Of a stretch of 64,000 nucleotides of DNA, positions 8,960 through 17,786 are shown in pieces. A model generated the notes under the pieces. It was not told where the DNA came from. It ran no database searches and worked only from the letters and a program-made list of their open reading frames with translations. The stretch is from an uncultured Campylobacter sp. GTDB taxonomy: Bacteria; Campylobacterota; Campylobacteria; Campylobacterales; Campylobacteraceae. Position 1 is the stretch's first letter, and the number at the start of each line of letters is the position of its first letter. Where the stretch lies: positions 62,001-126,000 of the forward strand of contig NZ_CAUQKJ010000003.1 of assembly GCF_963518785.1 (NCBI RefSeq). The letters run 5' to 3'. The position numbers and the translations under genes were made by a program.

Positions 8960-9763
8960 ATGAAAAAAATTCTACTAAGTATTTTGCTGGGTGCTAGCGC
9001 GCTTTGCGCTAACTCCTTAGCAGATATCAAGCAAGCAGGCGAAATTCGCATAGGCTTGCAAGATTCCCAGCCTCCGTTTAGCTTCGATGATAACGGCACG
9101 CTAAAAGGCTTTGAGGTTGACTTGGCAAACGAGCTAGTTAAAAATCTATTCGGCAATAAAAAGATCAAAATCGACTTTATCGCCGTAGCATCTAAAGATC
9201 GCGTCCCCTCGCTAGAGCAAAACAAAGTAGATCTCATCATATCCAAGCTCACCGTCACAAAAGATCGCGTTCAGAAAGTTGATTTTTCTTACCCGTATTA
9301 TTCAGTGCAAATTGGCGTGCTAAGCCGTAAGGATGATAATATTTCAAGAATCGATCAGATCGCGCATAAAAAAATTCTAAGCGTTAAAGGCACAACTGCC
9401 GAGGAGCACTTTAAAAACGCGGGTTATGAGATTGCGACATGTGCCGATGCCAATGAGTGCGTCGCTAGACTAAAGGCTGGCGAGGGCATAGGCTTTGCCG
9501 ACGATAATACGGTCGTACTCGGATACGCTAGAAACGACGCCGCGCTTGATGCAAAAATCATCAACCTCGGCAAGGTAGATTATATCGCCGTCGCCCTATC
9601 TAAGGGCAATACCGAGCTGCTTGATGCGGTCAATAGCAGCCTGGTAAAAATGTATAAAGCAAAATTTTTTCATAAGGCTTTTGACGAGGATATCAAGCCG
9701 TATTACGGCGGCAAGATCGATAAAAAGCACTTCACGCTCGATGAGGTTTATAGCCTGTTTTAA
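8960..9763 (+). CDS. Periplasmic amino-acid-binding protein, SBP family 3 (array copy 4)
   Basis: 267 residues and the most divergent of the tandem four, with more lysine and a cleaved-type signal peptide (ALCA then NSLADIK). Ligand-site features are recognisable: QDSQPPFSFDDNG, TVTKDRVQKVDFSYPYY, GFADDN. The Cys pair is CADANEC and the tail is KKHFTLDEVYSLF, slightly drifted from the others. It sits 15 bases after copy 3 with AAAGGACG as ribosome binding site. A hairpin with a short T run follows the gene, which fits the end of a four-gene transcript. Confidence 0.85.
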   Translation: MKKILLSILLGASALCANSLADIKQAGEIRIGLQDSQPPFSFDDNGTLKGFEVDLANELVKNLFGNKKIKIDFIAVASKDRVPSLEQNKVDLIISKLTVTKDRVQKVDFSYPYYSVQIGVLSRKDDNISRIDQIAHKKILSVKGTTAEEHFKNAGYEIATCADANECVARLKAGEGIGFADDNTVVLGYARNDAALDAKIINLGKVDYIAVALSKGNTELLDAVNSSLVKMYKAKFFHKAFDEDIKPYYGGKIDKKHFTLDEVYSLF

Positions 9764-9816
9764 ATTTAGACGTATTTAAAATTTTAAGGCGCCCTTTGGC
9801 GTCCAAACATACGCGC

Positions 9817-9845
9817 AGCTGCGATATTGATCGCAGCTCGCTTTT
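9817..9845 (+). terminator. Intrinsic terminator after the binding-protein array
   Basis: AGCTGCGA (9817-9824) and TCGCAGCT (9831-9838) pair perfectly around a six-base loop, followed by CGCTTTT. A second, weaker hairpin (GCCGCC / GGTGGC) follows directly. Position and orientation suit the end of the 6438-9763 transcript. Confidence 0.6.
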
Positions 9846-9984
9846 GCCGCCAAGGCTTCGGTGGCAATTTATAATTTAAATTCCGTATTTTTACGGATCT
9901 GGTTGCGATATAAAATTTTATGATATTTTGATATGCGGTTGTGAAAGGGCGCGGCTTATAAAAGATAGCCGGTCGTGCGAAATT

Positions 9985-10941
9985 CTAATCCGAGTAGTAA
10001 AATTTTATATCCTTTTTCAGTTGCGTCGGCAGCACGTTAAATTTAGTCCTAAAAATTTTAGAAAAATGCGATAAATTATTATATCCGACCATTTTGGCGG
10101 CTTCGTTTACGCTGATTTGATCTAGACTCAATAGCTCTTTTGCAATCTCAAGCCGCTCATTTGTCAGCATCGCATAAACGCTCGTGCCGAAATATGCTTT
10201 AAAATCCCTTTTTAGTGCAAATTCGTTCGTAGCGCAAAGATGAGCGAGTTCTTTAATGCTAGGTGGATTTTGCATATTTTCGAGTAATATTTTCTTTGCT
10301 TTTTGAACTGTTTTTATGCGATTTTCATCAAGACTAAGCGCATTTTCGGGCTCATTAAATTTATGAAAACTTTTATAAAGCATCTCTAAAATTTTACTTT
10401 CCATAAAAATTTCGCGCATTTTGCCGTCGTATATCGCGGCATTTTCGATTTCTTTAAGGATGATATTTTGCACGGCGCTTGTTTTAAATTTCTTCATGCA
10501 AACGGCTTGATCTAAATTCAAATTTTTTAAAATTCCTAGTTCATTCGCAAAAGCGGTGCTAAGCGCTATGCAGGAGCTTTTATAGTGTTTATTTTCAAGC
10601 TCGTGAACGCCACGCAATTTGCTTTGCATAGTTCCGAGCCAAAACTCACCTTTATTCAAAACGAATTGATCTTTATCCGATCTGAAGCAGATAGGATTTT
10701 CGCCCGTATTGAAAAATAAAAATGAATAGCGGCTACCTCGCTCGTGGCGATGCAAAAGAAAATCTCTGCAAATTATATCGCTGCTATAATATCCTATCCC
10801 TCCGCCCGTATAAAAAGAGCTAAAGTCGAATTTTATACTTTCGCTTTCAAGCTCGGTTTTGTTATACCCACATTGCTTGGACGGCTCAATGTCGTTAGAT
10901 ATTTTTTGTAAAAAATCATCTAAACTTATCTCTTTACTCAT
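9985..10941 (-). CDS. AraC-family transcription regulator (iron/siderophore type)
   Basis: 318 residues. The C-terminal 100 residues are a standard AraC/XylS DNA-binding domain with two helix-turn-helices (PSIKELAHLCATNEFALKRDFKAYF and SVNEAAKMVGYNNLSHFSKIF). The N-terminal two thirds are a poorly conserved sensor region. The gene is divergent from a TonB receptor, with 109 bp between them, the usual arrangement for regulators of the PchR type that switch on a siderophore receptor when the ligand is present. I infer that it controls the receptor and the following PepSY gene. A Fur-like element lies in the shared region. The ligand cannot be read from the sequence. Confidence 0.8.
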   Translation of the reverse strand: MSKEISLDDFLQKISNDIEPSKQCGYNKTELESESIKFDFSSFYTGGGIGYYSSDIICRDFLLHRHERGSRYSFLFFNTGENPICFRSDKDQFVLNKGEFWLGTMQSKLRGVHELENKHYKSSCIALSTAFANELGILKNLNLDQAVCMKKFKTSAVQNIILKEIENAAIYDGKMREIFMESKILEMLYKSFHKFNEPENALSLDENRIKTVQKAKKILLENMQNPPSIKELAHLCATNEFALKRDFKAYFGTSVYAMLTNERLEIAKELLSLDQISVNEAAKMVGYNNLSHFSKIFRTKFNVLPTQLKKDIKFYYSD

Positions 10942-10990
10942 CTTATCCCTTTAGCGTTTAAAATAATCCCTCTGCCGTTTAGTATTTCTT

Positions 10991-11009
10991 GATAATGCAT
11001 ATCTTATTA
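10991..11009. promoter_or_regulatory. Possible Fur box between AraC gene and TonB receptor
   Basis: GATAATGCATATCTTATTA matches the classical 19-bp Fur consensus at about 12 of 19 positions, with the left half nearly perfect. It sits about 40 bp upstream of the receptor start. The match is suggestive only; Campylobacter Fur sites vary widely. Confidence 0.4.
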
Positions 11010-11050
11010 TAGTAAAATGAGTTTAAATTTTAATAAGAAAAGGGGCGTTT

Positions 11051-13021
11051 GTGCGCGCAATATATAAATTATCGCTGATCGCTGCTATAGCGACAGCCGG
11101 AATATCGAGCGAGATAGAAAAACAGGACAAAAGCGTAAATTTGGGTGAAATTACTGTAGTCAGTGCTACGGGCCATCGGCAAAATATCCAAGACGCACCC
11201 GCTTCCATTTCCGTTCTTACGCAAAAAGAGATACAAAAGCGCAACTACCAAGATATCTCCGCAATGGTAGAGGATTTGCCGAGTGCCTTTGCCGCAACGC
11301 TAGGCGCTGCATCGAGAAAAGGCATAAGCCTAAGAGGCCTATCTCAAAAATATACGAAAATTTTAATCGACGGCAAGCCTGCGACCAGCGATAGCGCTTA
11401 TAAAGGGTTAAGAAGTATTGGCAGCAGCCAGAATTTCTTGCCTCCCGCAAATGCGATAGAGCGCATAGAGGTCATCCGCGGGCCTATGAGCTCGCTTTAC
11501 GGCAGCGACGCTATGGGCGGAGTAATAAATATCATCACCAAGGGCTTTTCAAATGAGCTTAGCGGCAATGTAAACGGATACTATACTTTCGCTAAAAAAT
11601 CGCAAATAAAGGGTGATTATCAAACGGGTTTTTATCTAAACGGAGCTATCGTTCCGGACGTGCTAGGTATCGCACTTTACGGCAGATTTTTTGAAAAGAT
11701 AGAGGATAAAGAGCCTTATGCGAATAGAAATAATGAAGAGACGAATATGGGCGCAAAACTGATGTATAACGTAACGCAAAATGATGAGGTAACGCTTGAT
11801 TATCGTAAAGTAAATAATAAATTTAGGCGTACATACGGGCGTACGCGAACAACCTCTGGAGGCAATAACGATATTGCGAAGGAGGATATGAAAGGCTACA
11901 CCGCAAGCCTGTCTCATCAGGGAAAATACGATAAGTTTATGATAGATAGCTATGCAAACTACGATAGCATGAAAGAAAGCGGCGCCCAGGATCTGCGTCT
12001 TAGAACGACTACGCTAAATTCTAAAGGCTCATATTTTTTCGATTCAAATGCTTTGAGTTTGGGCGTGCAATACCGAAGCGAGAGATTAAACGAAGCCGCT
12101 ACTACCGCAGATGAGGCAAATATCAAAAGACGGGATTATTCGATCTACGGCGAGGATGATTTTTATCTAACTGACGATTTAACGCTAACCGGCGGAATCA
12201 GATATAACCGCGATAAAGACTACGGCGGCCATATATCTCCGCGCGCTTATGCCGTTTATCGTTTAAACGAAAGTTTTTCTATTAAAGGCGGCGTTTCGAC
12301 GGGATATTCAACTCCGGATATTAAGCAGCGTAGCGAGGGCCTTGCCCTGCCATTTGCAGGAGGCCAGGGAGCGCAGATAGGCAGAAGCTCTCTAAAGCCC
12401 GAAAGCAGCATAAGCTACGAAGGCGGGTTTTCTTACGACGATAACGATAAATTTAACTTTAGCGCTACTGCGTTTTATACCGAAATCAAAGATGGAATTT
12501 CTACCAAATTGATTTGCCGCCCAAGACCGGGAAATCCTTGCGTGCATAACGGAAAAACTTACAGACGCGGTATTTGGGACACTATAAATATCGGAGAAGC
12601 CGAGGTTAGGGGTCTAGAGCTAAGTAGCGATTATCAAATTTTAGATAATTTGAAGCTGCATGCAAACTACGCCTATACGAAATCTGAGCAAAAAACGGGT
12701 AGCGAGAAGGGCAAAACCTTAAATAATTTTCCAATCCATTCGGTAAAGCTAGGATTTGATTACGACGTAAGCTCCAAGCTAAACTTATGGTCGCAAATAA
12801 ATTATTATAGTAGGACGCGCGATAGCCTAAGCTACGATGAGGATATCCGATCATACACGCTTTTTGATCTGGGCGCGAGCTATAAGCTCACAAAAGACGC
12901 AAGTTTAAATTTTACGCTTTATAACATATTCAACGAATTCGTACTAACGCGCTCGGGAAATTATCAAATGATGGTCGTAGACGGGATGAAGGCGCAGGTT
13001 GGATTTAACGTGAACTTTTAA
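11051..13021 (+). CDS. TonB-dependent outer-membrane receptor (siderophore/haem type)
   Basis: 656 residues. An N-terminal signal peptide is followed by a TonB-box-like GEITVVSA, a plug domain (APASISVLTQKEIQKRNYQDI, RGPMSSLYGSDAMGGVINIIT) and a 22-strand-type barrel ending in Phe (GFNVNF), the usual beta-signal for the BAM complex. The plug motifs are those of the CirA/FepA-type receptors, so a catechol siderophore, haem or haem-protein ligand is likely. It starts at GTG; AGGGG lies six bases before it and no better ATG exists. It is followed by a PepSY membrane protein, and a divergent AraC regulator lies upstream, together forming a compact iron-uptake unit. Confidence 0.88.
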   Translation: MRAIYKLSLIAAIATAGISSEIEKQDKSVNLGEITVVSATGHRQNIQDAPASISVLTQKEIQKRNYQDISAMVEDLPSAFAATLGAASRKGISLRGLSQKYTKILIDGKPATSDSAYKGLRSIGSSQNFLPPANAIERIEVIRGPMSSLYGSDAMGGVINIITKGFSNELSGNVNGYYTFAKKSQIKGDYQTGFYLNGAIVPDVLGIALYGRFFEKIEDKEPYANRNNEETNMGAKLMYNVTQNDEVTLDYRKVNNKFRRTYGRTRTTSGGNNDIAKEDMKGYTASLSHQGKYDKFMIDSYANYDSMKESGAQDLRLRTTTLNSKGSYFFDSNALSLGVQYRSERLNEAATTADEANIKRRDYSIYGEDDFYLTDDLTLTGGIRYNRDKDYGGHISPRAYAVYRLNESFSIKGGVSTGYSTPDIKQRSEGLALPFAGGQGAQIGRSSLKPESSISYEGGFSYDDNDKFNFSATAFYTEIKDGISTKLICRPRPGNPCVHNGKTYRRGIWDTINIGEAEVRGLELSSDYQILDNLKLHANYAYTKSEQKTGSEKGKTLNNFPIHSVKLGFDYDVSSKLNLWSQINYYSRTRDSLSYDEDIRSYTLFDLGASYKLTKDASLNFTLYNIFNEFVLTRSGNYQMMVVDGMKAQVGFNVNF

Positions 13022-13070
13022 ATTCGCAGCGCATAAATTTCGTCCGCGGATTTAAAATTTAAGGAAATTA

Positions 13071-14216
13071 ATGGCGATTTTAAAAAGGAAAAAATTTTGG
13101 TTCAACATCCATCTTGTTTTGACGCTTATATGCTGCGTGCCGATCTTAATCGTAGCCCTTAGCGGCGCTATTATCTCGTATCATGATGAGATTATAGATG
13201 CGTTAAATCAAAGCAAATCTTTCGTGAGCCCGAGCGAAAAAGACGCTCTTAAGCCCGCCAAAATTTTAAATATTTTCAGAAAAGTCAAGCCCGGTTTTAC
13301 GCTCAGTTATTATAGAATTCCTCAAAATAAAAACGAAGCGATTAGGCTTTCCGGTACAGATTCTGGCGGTGAGTTTAAATCATATTTTATAGATCCTTAT
13401 AGCGGTGAAATTACTTCGGAAAACATAGGCGATACGTTTATCGGCGTAGTGCTAAACCTACATACCAATCTGGGATTTGGGTTAAGCAAAAATGAAACTC
13501 TGCGGCTAATAGGCAAAAATATCGTGGCACTTAGCACGGTTATGTTTATTTTGGTCTTAATTTCAGGTGCGGTGATTTATTATCCTAGCTTTAGAGGGAA
13601 AATTTTACGCGCATTTAGGATAAATTTTAAAGCGAGAGGTTATGCGTTTTTATATAGCTTGCATGGCGCGGTCGGAGTTTTACTGCTGCCTATTTTGTTT
13701 ACGATAAGCGCTAGCGGGCTTTATTGGTCGTATGATTGGATAGCCAAAATAACCAACAGAGCGCTAGGCGAAAAGGAAATTTTTAGAAAAACGAGCTTTA
13801 CCGAAGTGCGAGGATTTTCGCTCGAGGATGAAGATAAAATTTTAAATTTGCAGACGGCACTTGATATTTTTAAGCGCGAACGCGGTGAAAACTACGAATT
13901 CTTTAACATCATCGCTCAAAAAGATGGAGAAAATTTTATGATCTTTTATTTCGATAAAGGCGAAGAGGGCGAAGAGCATATGAACACGATGAGCGTAAAC
14001 GTTAAAAAGGGCATCTTGCGGCATGCTCGCTATGATGATGCGAAAAGTGCTATGCCGCGCCCTTTTGCTATACATAAAGCCGTTTTGAGCGTGCATTCGG
14101 GCTATATCTTCGGCGAGGCGGGCAAGTTCTTATTTTGCGTAGCGGCGATTTCTGTATTATTTTTTATAGTTACAGGATTTTGGATGAGCATAAAAAGAAT
14201 TTGCAAGCAAAGATAA
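13071..14216 (+). CDS. PepSY-associated transmembrane protein
   Basis: 381 residues with four membrane helices: an N-terminal one (FWFNIHLVLTLICCVPILIV), two in the middle (about 150-175 and 190-220) and one at the C-terminus. The region after helix 1 carries a PepSY-like module (FKSYFIDPYSGEITSENIGD). This family often sits beside TonB receptors, and some members (FpvG-like) help reduce ferri-siderophores in the periplasm. The histidines in IHLV, LHTNLGFG, LHGAVG and VHSGY, each in or next to a helix, are the expected haem-ligand positions of such reductases. Probably co-transcribed with the receptor 50 bp upstream; AAGGAAATTA precedes the ATG. Confidence 0.75.
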   Translation: MAILKRKKFWFNIHLVLTLICCVPILIVALSGAIISYHDEIIDALNQSKSFVSPSEKDALKPAKILNIFRKVKPGFTLSYYRIPQNKNEAIRLSGTDSGGEFKSYFIDPYSGEITSENIGDTFIGVVLNLHTNLGFGLSKNETLRLIGKNIVALSTVMFILVLISGAVIYYPSFRGKILRAFRINFKARGYAFLYSLHGAVGVLLLPILFTISASGLYWSYDWIAKITNRALGEKEIFRKTSFTEVRGFSLEDEDKILNLQTALDIFKRERGENYEFFNIIAQKDGENFMIFYFDKGEEGEEHMNTMSVNVKKGILRHARYDDAKSAMPRPFAIHKAVLSVHSGYIFGEAGKFLFCVAAISVLFFIVTGFWMSIKRICKQR

Positions 14217-14383
14217 ATCTATGAATTCAAAGCGGAGAAATAGCTTATTCTCGGCATAAATTTAAAATTTTACCCGAAGCAGTATCACTTCTTTTCAGCT
14301 AATAAAATTTTATGTGCAGGGTCTTTGTGAGCCTTGCGCCGCATCTTGATTTTGTTAAATTCGCTTCGGCGTTTTAACTGCAT

Positions 14384-15316
14384 TCATTTGCCGCTCATAA
14401 AATCCCTAATATTTTGCGCGATCATCTTTATCAGCCGTTTGCGGGCCTCTATGCTCGCCCATGCGATGTGAGGCGTGATGATGACGTTGCGGCGATTTTT
14501 CACGCGCAGCAGCGGATGATCCGCCCTCATCGGCTCTGTTTGCAGCACGTCAAGCGCCGTGCGCAGGCCTCGTTCGTCCACGGCGCGAGCTAGCGCGTCC
14601 TCATCCACGATGCCGCCGCGGCCGAAATTCATCAATATCGCCCCCTCTTTCATCTTTGCAAGCTCCGCCTCGCCGATCAATCCCGCAGTTTTTTGATTTA
14701 GCGGGGCGTGGATCGAGATAATGTCGCATGTCCTCAAAAGCGCATCCAGGCTCACTCTGGCAAACTCGCCGTTGTCGTTCGCGCCGCTGGTGGAGTAGTA
14801 TCTCACATTCGCGCCGAATGCGGCGGCGATGCGGGCGACCTTTGCGCCGATCTGTCCAAGCCCGATGGCGCCGAATTCTTTACCGTAAATTTCGCTGATG
14901 GGTGCGTCAATGTGAGTAAAAATTTCGCTCTCGCACCATTTGCCGCTGCTGCCGTAATCCGCGTAGTATCCGAGCGCGTTGGTTAGCGCAAACAGCGACG
15001 CGAAGGTCTGCTGCACGACGCTGTTCGTCGAATAGCCCGCCACATTTTTCACCGCGATGCCGCGAGCCTGCGCTGCCTGCATATCGATATTATTCGTGCC
15101 AGTGGCGCTGACGCAGATCAGCTTAAGCGCGGTTTGCGCCATGATCTCGTCCGTGATTAGGACTTTGTTGGTTATGACGACATCGGCGCCGGCTAGGCGA
15201 TGCGCGGTTTGCGCGGGCCCTGTCATCTCGTAGCTTTCAAACTCGCCCAAGCTCGCGATCTCGCTAAGATCGGCATCGCCTCCTAGCGTCGCGGCATCCA
15301 AACATACGATTTTCAT
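14384..15316 (-). CDS. D-2-hydroxyacid dehydrogenase (Cj0373-like)
   Basis: 310 residues, the normal length for the family. The Rossmann NAD-binding motif GLGQIGAKVA lies in the middle; the substrate-side segment VSATGTNNIDMQAA comes before it, and NFGRGGIVDEDAL and ITPHIAW supply the catalytic Arg/Glu region and catalytic His. It resembles glycerate/hydroxypyruvate reductases, interconverting a 2-oxoacid and a D-2-hydroxyacid with NAD(P)H. The substrate is not decided by the sequence. From memory, in C. jejuni this gene (Cj0373) lies next to homologues of the next two genes on this strand, so the order here is conserved, though spacers of 481 and 804 bp now separate them. Confidence 0.85.
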   Translation of the reverse strand: MKIVCLDAATLGGDADLSEIASLGEFESYEMTGPAQTAHRLAGADVVITNKVLITDEIMAQTALKLICVSATGTNNIDMQAAQARGIAVKNVAGYSTNSVVQQTFASLFALTNALGYYADYGSSGKWCESEIFTHIDAPISEIYGKEFGAIGLGQIGAKVARIAAAFGANVRYYSTSGANDNGEFARVSLDALLRTCDIISIHAPLNQKTAGLIGEAELAKMKEGAILMNFGRGGIVDEDALARAVDERGLRTALDVLQTEPMRADHPLLRVKNRRNVIITPHIAWASIEARKRLIKMIAQNIRDFMSGK

Positions 15317-15797
15317 ATTTTCCCCTTTGCGTTTTAAAATTTTAAGCCGCAGCAGCGCGGTTAAATTTAGCCGCTAAATTCCATTGCGCGATCCGGAGCG
15401 CAGCGCTTAAACGGCAAATTTTAACTCTGCAAATTTAGCTATTGCGTAAATTTGCTCTAGCGGAATTTAACTATCGTGAATTCTGCCCTCGCGAAATTTA
15501 ATACTTGCAGCGCGCGGGGCGTTAAATTTTAAGATTCTAACTCGCGCCGAAGCAAGCGGCAAGCTTTACCGCCGCTGAAACCTGCGTCTAAATTTAAAAT
15601 TTCAATTCGCGCCGATTTAACCTGCTCGAAATTTTATCCGCGCAGAATTCCGGTCGCGCCGCTACGTTAAATTTTGCCGTAGTCTCCTAGCATTAAATTT
15701 CGCCGCCTACGAGCGATAAAATTTACCGCCGGCAGAGCCTTGCCGCTAAACTACTCCGCCTTAAAATTTCTCAAATTTTATAAAATTTGCCGCGCCG
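15317..15797. other. Non-coding spacer, 481 bp
   Basis: No gene, RNA or promoter that I can support. The sequence alternates AAATTT-type words with short GC-rich blocks (for example GCGCGATCCGGAGCGCAGCGC) in the style of the other long spacers in this window. The ribosome binding site of the dehydrogenase (AAAGGGGAAAAT on the minus strand) is at its left end. Confidence 0.5.
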
Positions 15798-16982
15798 CTA
15801 CTGCGCATCCTCGATGTAGTGCCCCACAAATTTTGAGAGATTATCAAGTATCTCGCCGCCCTTGCGGAAGCCCAGCGCGCAGCCCTCAAAGGCGAAAAAC
15901 ACCCCCGCTTGGTAGCTCTGGGCGCGCTCGTCTTTGTTTAGCTCGTAAAATTCCTGATATAAAAATTTCTGATTTTCGTAGTCGCCGCCGTTTTCCTCTA
16001 TCTTTCTGCCGTCCGCGTCGAAAATCGCCACATTCGCCCCCTCGCGCGCCAAAAACGGCTTTTTGATCATCTTTTTGCCGATGATCGGCGAGAAGGAGCT
16101 TTGCAGCAGCAGCGGGTGGTTTGGATACAGATCCCACAGGATTTTCATAATCCCCTTACTTTGGAAAAGTAGCGTATATGCGGGGTTTAGGATGATCGCC
16201 TTTTGGTTTTGCACGATGTTTTTTAGCAGTATTGCAAGCTCGCCCTCCTCGATCGCGATCGCCTCCCAAGGGATGAGCTTAAACCAATACTCGTAGTTTT
16301 CGCCGTCAAAAAACACGCCCTCTTCGTCGTTAAATTCCACCTCGTCCACGTAGGCAAAGCGCGTCTTAAAGCCCGCATCCTCCGCGGTCTGCTGCAAAAG
16401 CTTCGTCGTCTTTTCATCCTCGACATTGCCTGCGACGCTGCTAAATAGAATTTTCCACCCCTCATAAAATTTAGAAAAATCGCTTAGCTCGCCGTCAAGC
16501 ACCACGAGCCGCTTGAAATTATCGCGCAGCGCGTCGTAGAGGTCGTTGAACTGGCTCACCTCGTCCATGCCGTTTTCTTTGAGCATCGCCCACTGGATGA
16601 TCGCCGTCTCAAACACCGCCGTAGGCGTGTCGGCGTTAAATTCTATCAGCTTGATTGGCTTGCCGTCCAGCCCGCCTGCGAAATCGAAGCGCCCGTATAG
16701 GTGCCAGTGCACCTCGTTTTCCCAGCTTTGTTTGATGAGATCGACGAGGTTGAAGGGGATGCCGAGCTCGTGGAAGAGGTTGTTGTCGATGACGTGCTGC
16801 GCGGCCGCGACAAACATCTCGTATAGCTCGTTCGCCGCTTCGTAATACGCATCCGCCTCTGCAGCGCTCACGCGCACGATCTCGTCGCTGACGTAAGGGG
16901 TCTCGTCGGCGTCCGTGTGCCAGTAAAAGCCGAGCTTTTCGAGATATTCGTTGCTTAACGGCGTTATCTTTTTTAGTTGCAT
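15798..16982 (-). CDS. Glutathionylspermidine synthase-like ATP-grasp protein (YgiC/Cj0372-like)
   Basis: 394 residues, close to E. coli YgiC/YjfC. It covers only the C-terminal synthetase (ATP-grasp) part of bifunctional glutathionylspermidine synthase and lacks the amidase domain. Diagnostic stretches are GRFDFAGGLDGKPIKLIEFNAD, DTPTAVFETAIIQW, NHPLLLQSSF and KPFLAREGANV. It should ligate an amine to a carboxylate with ATP, but the real substrates of YgiC-type proteins are not known, and glutathionylspermidine itself is doubtful in Campylobacter. Minus strand, between the dehydrogenase and the UPF0323 lipoprotein as in C. jejuni. AAAGGAAAATC lies upstream of the ATG. Confidence 0.85.
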   Translation of the reverse strand: MQLKKITPLSNEYLEKLGFYWHTDADETPYVSDEIVRVSAAEADAYYEAANELYEMFVAAAQHVIDNNLFHELGIPFNLVDLIKQSWENEVHWHLYGRFDFAGGLDGKPIKLIEFNADTPTAVFETAIIQWAMLKENGMDEVSQFNDLYDALRDNFKRLVVLDGELSDFSKFYEGWKILFSSVAGNVEDEKTTKLLQQTAEDAGFKTRFAYVDEVEFNDEEGVFFDGENYEYWFKLIPWEAIAIEEGELAILLKNIVQNQKAIILNPAYTLLFQSKGIMKILWDLYPNHPLLLQSSFSPIIGKKMIKKPFLAREGANVAIFDADGRKIEENGGDYENQKFLYQEFYELNKDERAQSYQAGVFFAFEGCALGFRKGGEILDNLSKFVGHYIEDAQ

Positions 16983-17786
16983 AGATTTTCCTTTTTATGT
17001 AAATTTTAAAATTCCGCCCGCAGCGTAAAACAAATATAGCGCTAGTCGCCGCCGGCGTATCTTGCGAGCGCAGCGAAGCAGAATAAAACGCGAGCTATGG
17101 GCTCGCACCTCTAAGCGCACCGGTTAATCAGAGCTCGGCGGGCGAGCGGTGCATTGCCCCGCCGCAGAGCGGCACCTCTTTTGCAAGAAATACACCCTTG
17201 CAAGTAGCCCCTCCTCGGCTTCCTCAAAAACTGCGGTACAACTTAATCGCGCGATGCTACGACTTGGATTTCGCTCGGGTAAATTTACTCGCTTTAGCAC
17301 CGCTCGGCGATATAAAATTTGCCGCAAGAAGCGCTGCGATACGAAATTCCGATTGCAGATGCGCTGATTAAAACTCCCGTCGCAGCACGGCCTCGCTCGC
17401 CTTAACGTCGCGTCGCAATATAAAATTTTATAGCACGACGCTGCCTTTCATATCAAAATTTCGCCGCGCGGTAACGCTTCAGTAAAAAATGCGATCCGAT
17501 ACGCTCGGCAGCGGGCGCGAATTCCACCTCGTCATGACGTCGCCGCGTAAGGATTGCGAACCGCTACGTACGCCGTAAAATTTTTTCTAGCGATAACGTA
17601 GCCGAAGAACATTACCCCCGAGCGATACGAAATTTCGTCGTATCAAATTTCACCAAAGACGTGCAGCGCGGAGCGCGCTTTCGTTTTAGCTAAAATTCTG
17701 CTGCGATGGAATTTTGCTCGCTTTCAAGCGTCGCGCGTTAAAATTTAAACTCGCCGCGCAGAGCCGCCGTATATTTCAAAGCGCGC
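16983..17786. other. Unusually long spacer, 804 bp, no gene found
   Basis: Both strands were read for genes and RNA; only short Arg/Cys/Ser-rich open frames without ribosome binding sites occur (for example 17124-17367 on both strands). A local palindrome, GATACGAAATTTCGTCGTATC, lies near 17617-17640. The region separates two genes that are adjacent in C. jejuni. It may be decayed DNA or an expanded spacer. Confidence 0.45.

Noticed and set aside
17124..17367. Overlapping open frames on both strands in the 804-bp spacer
   Set aside because: No ribosome binding site, odd composition, no motif on either strand.
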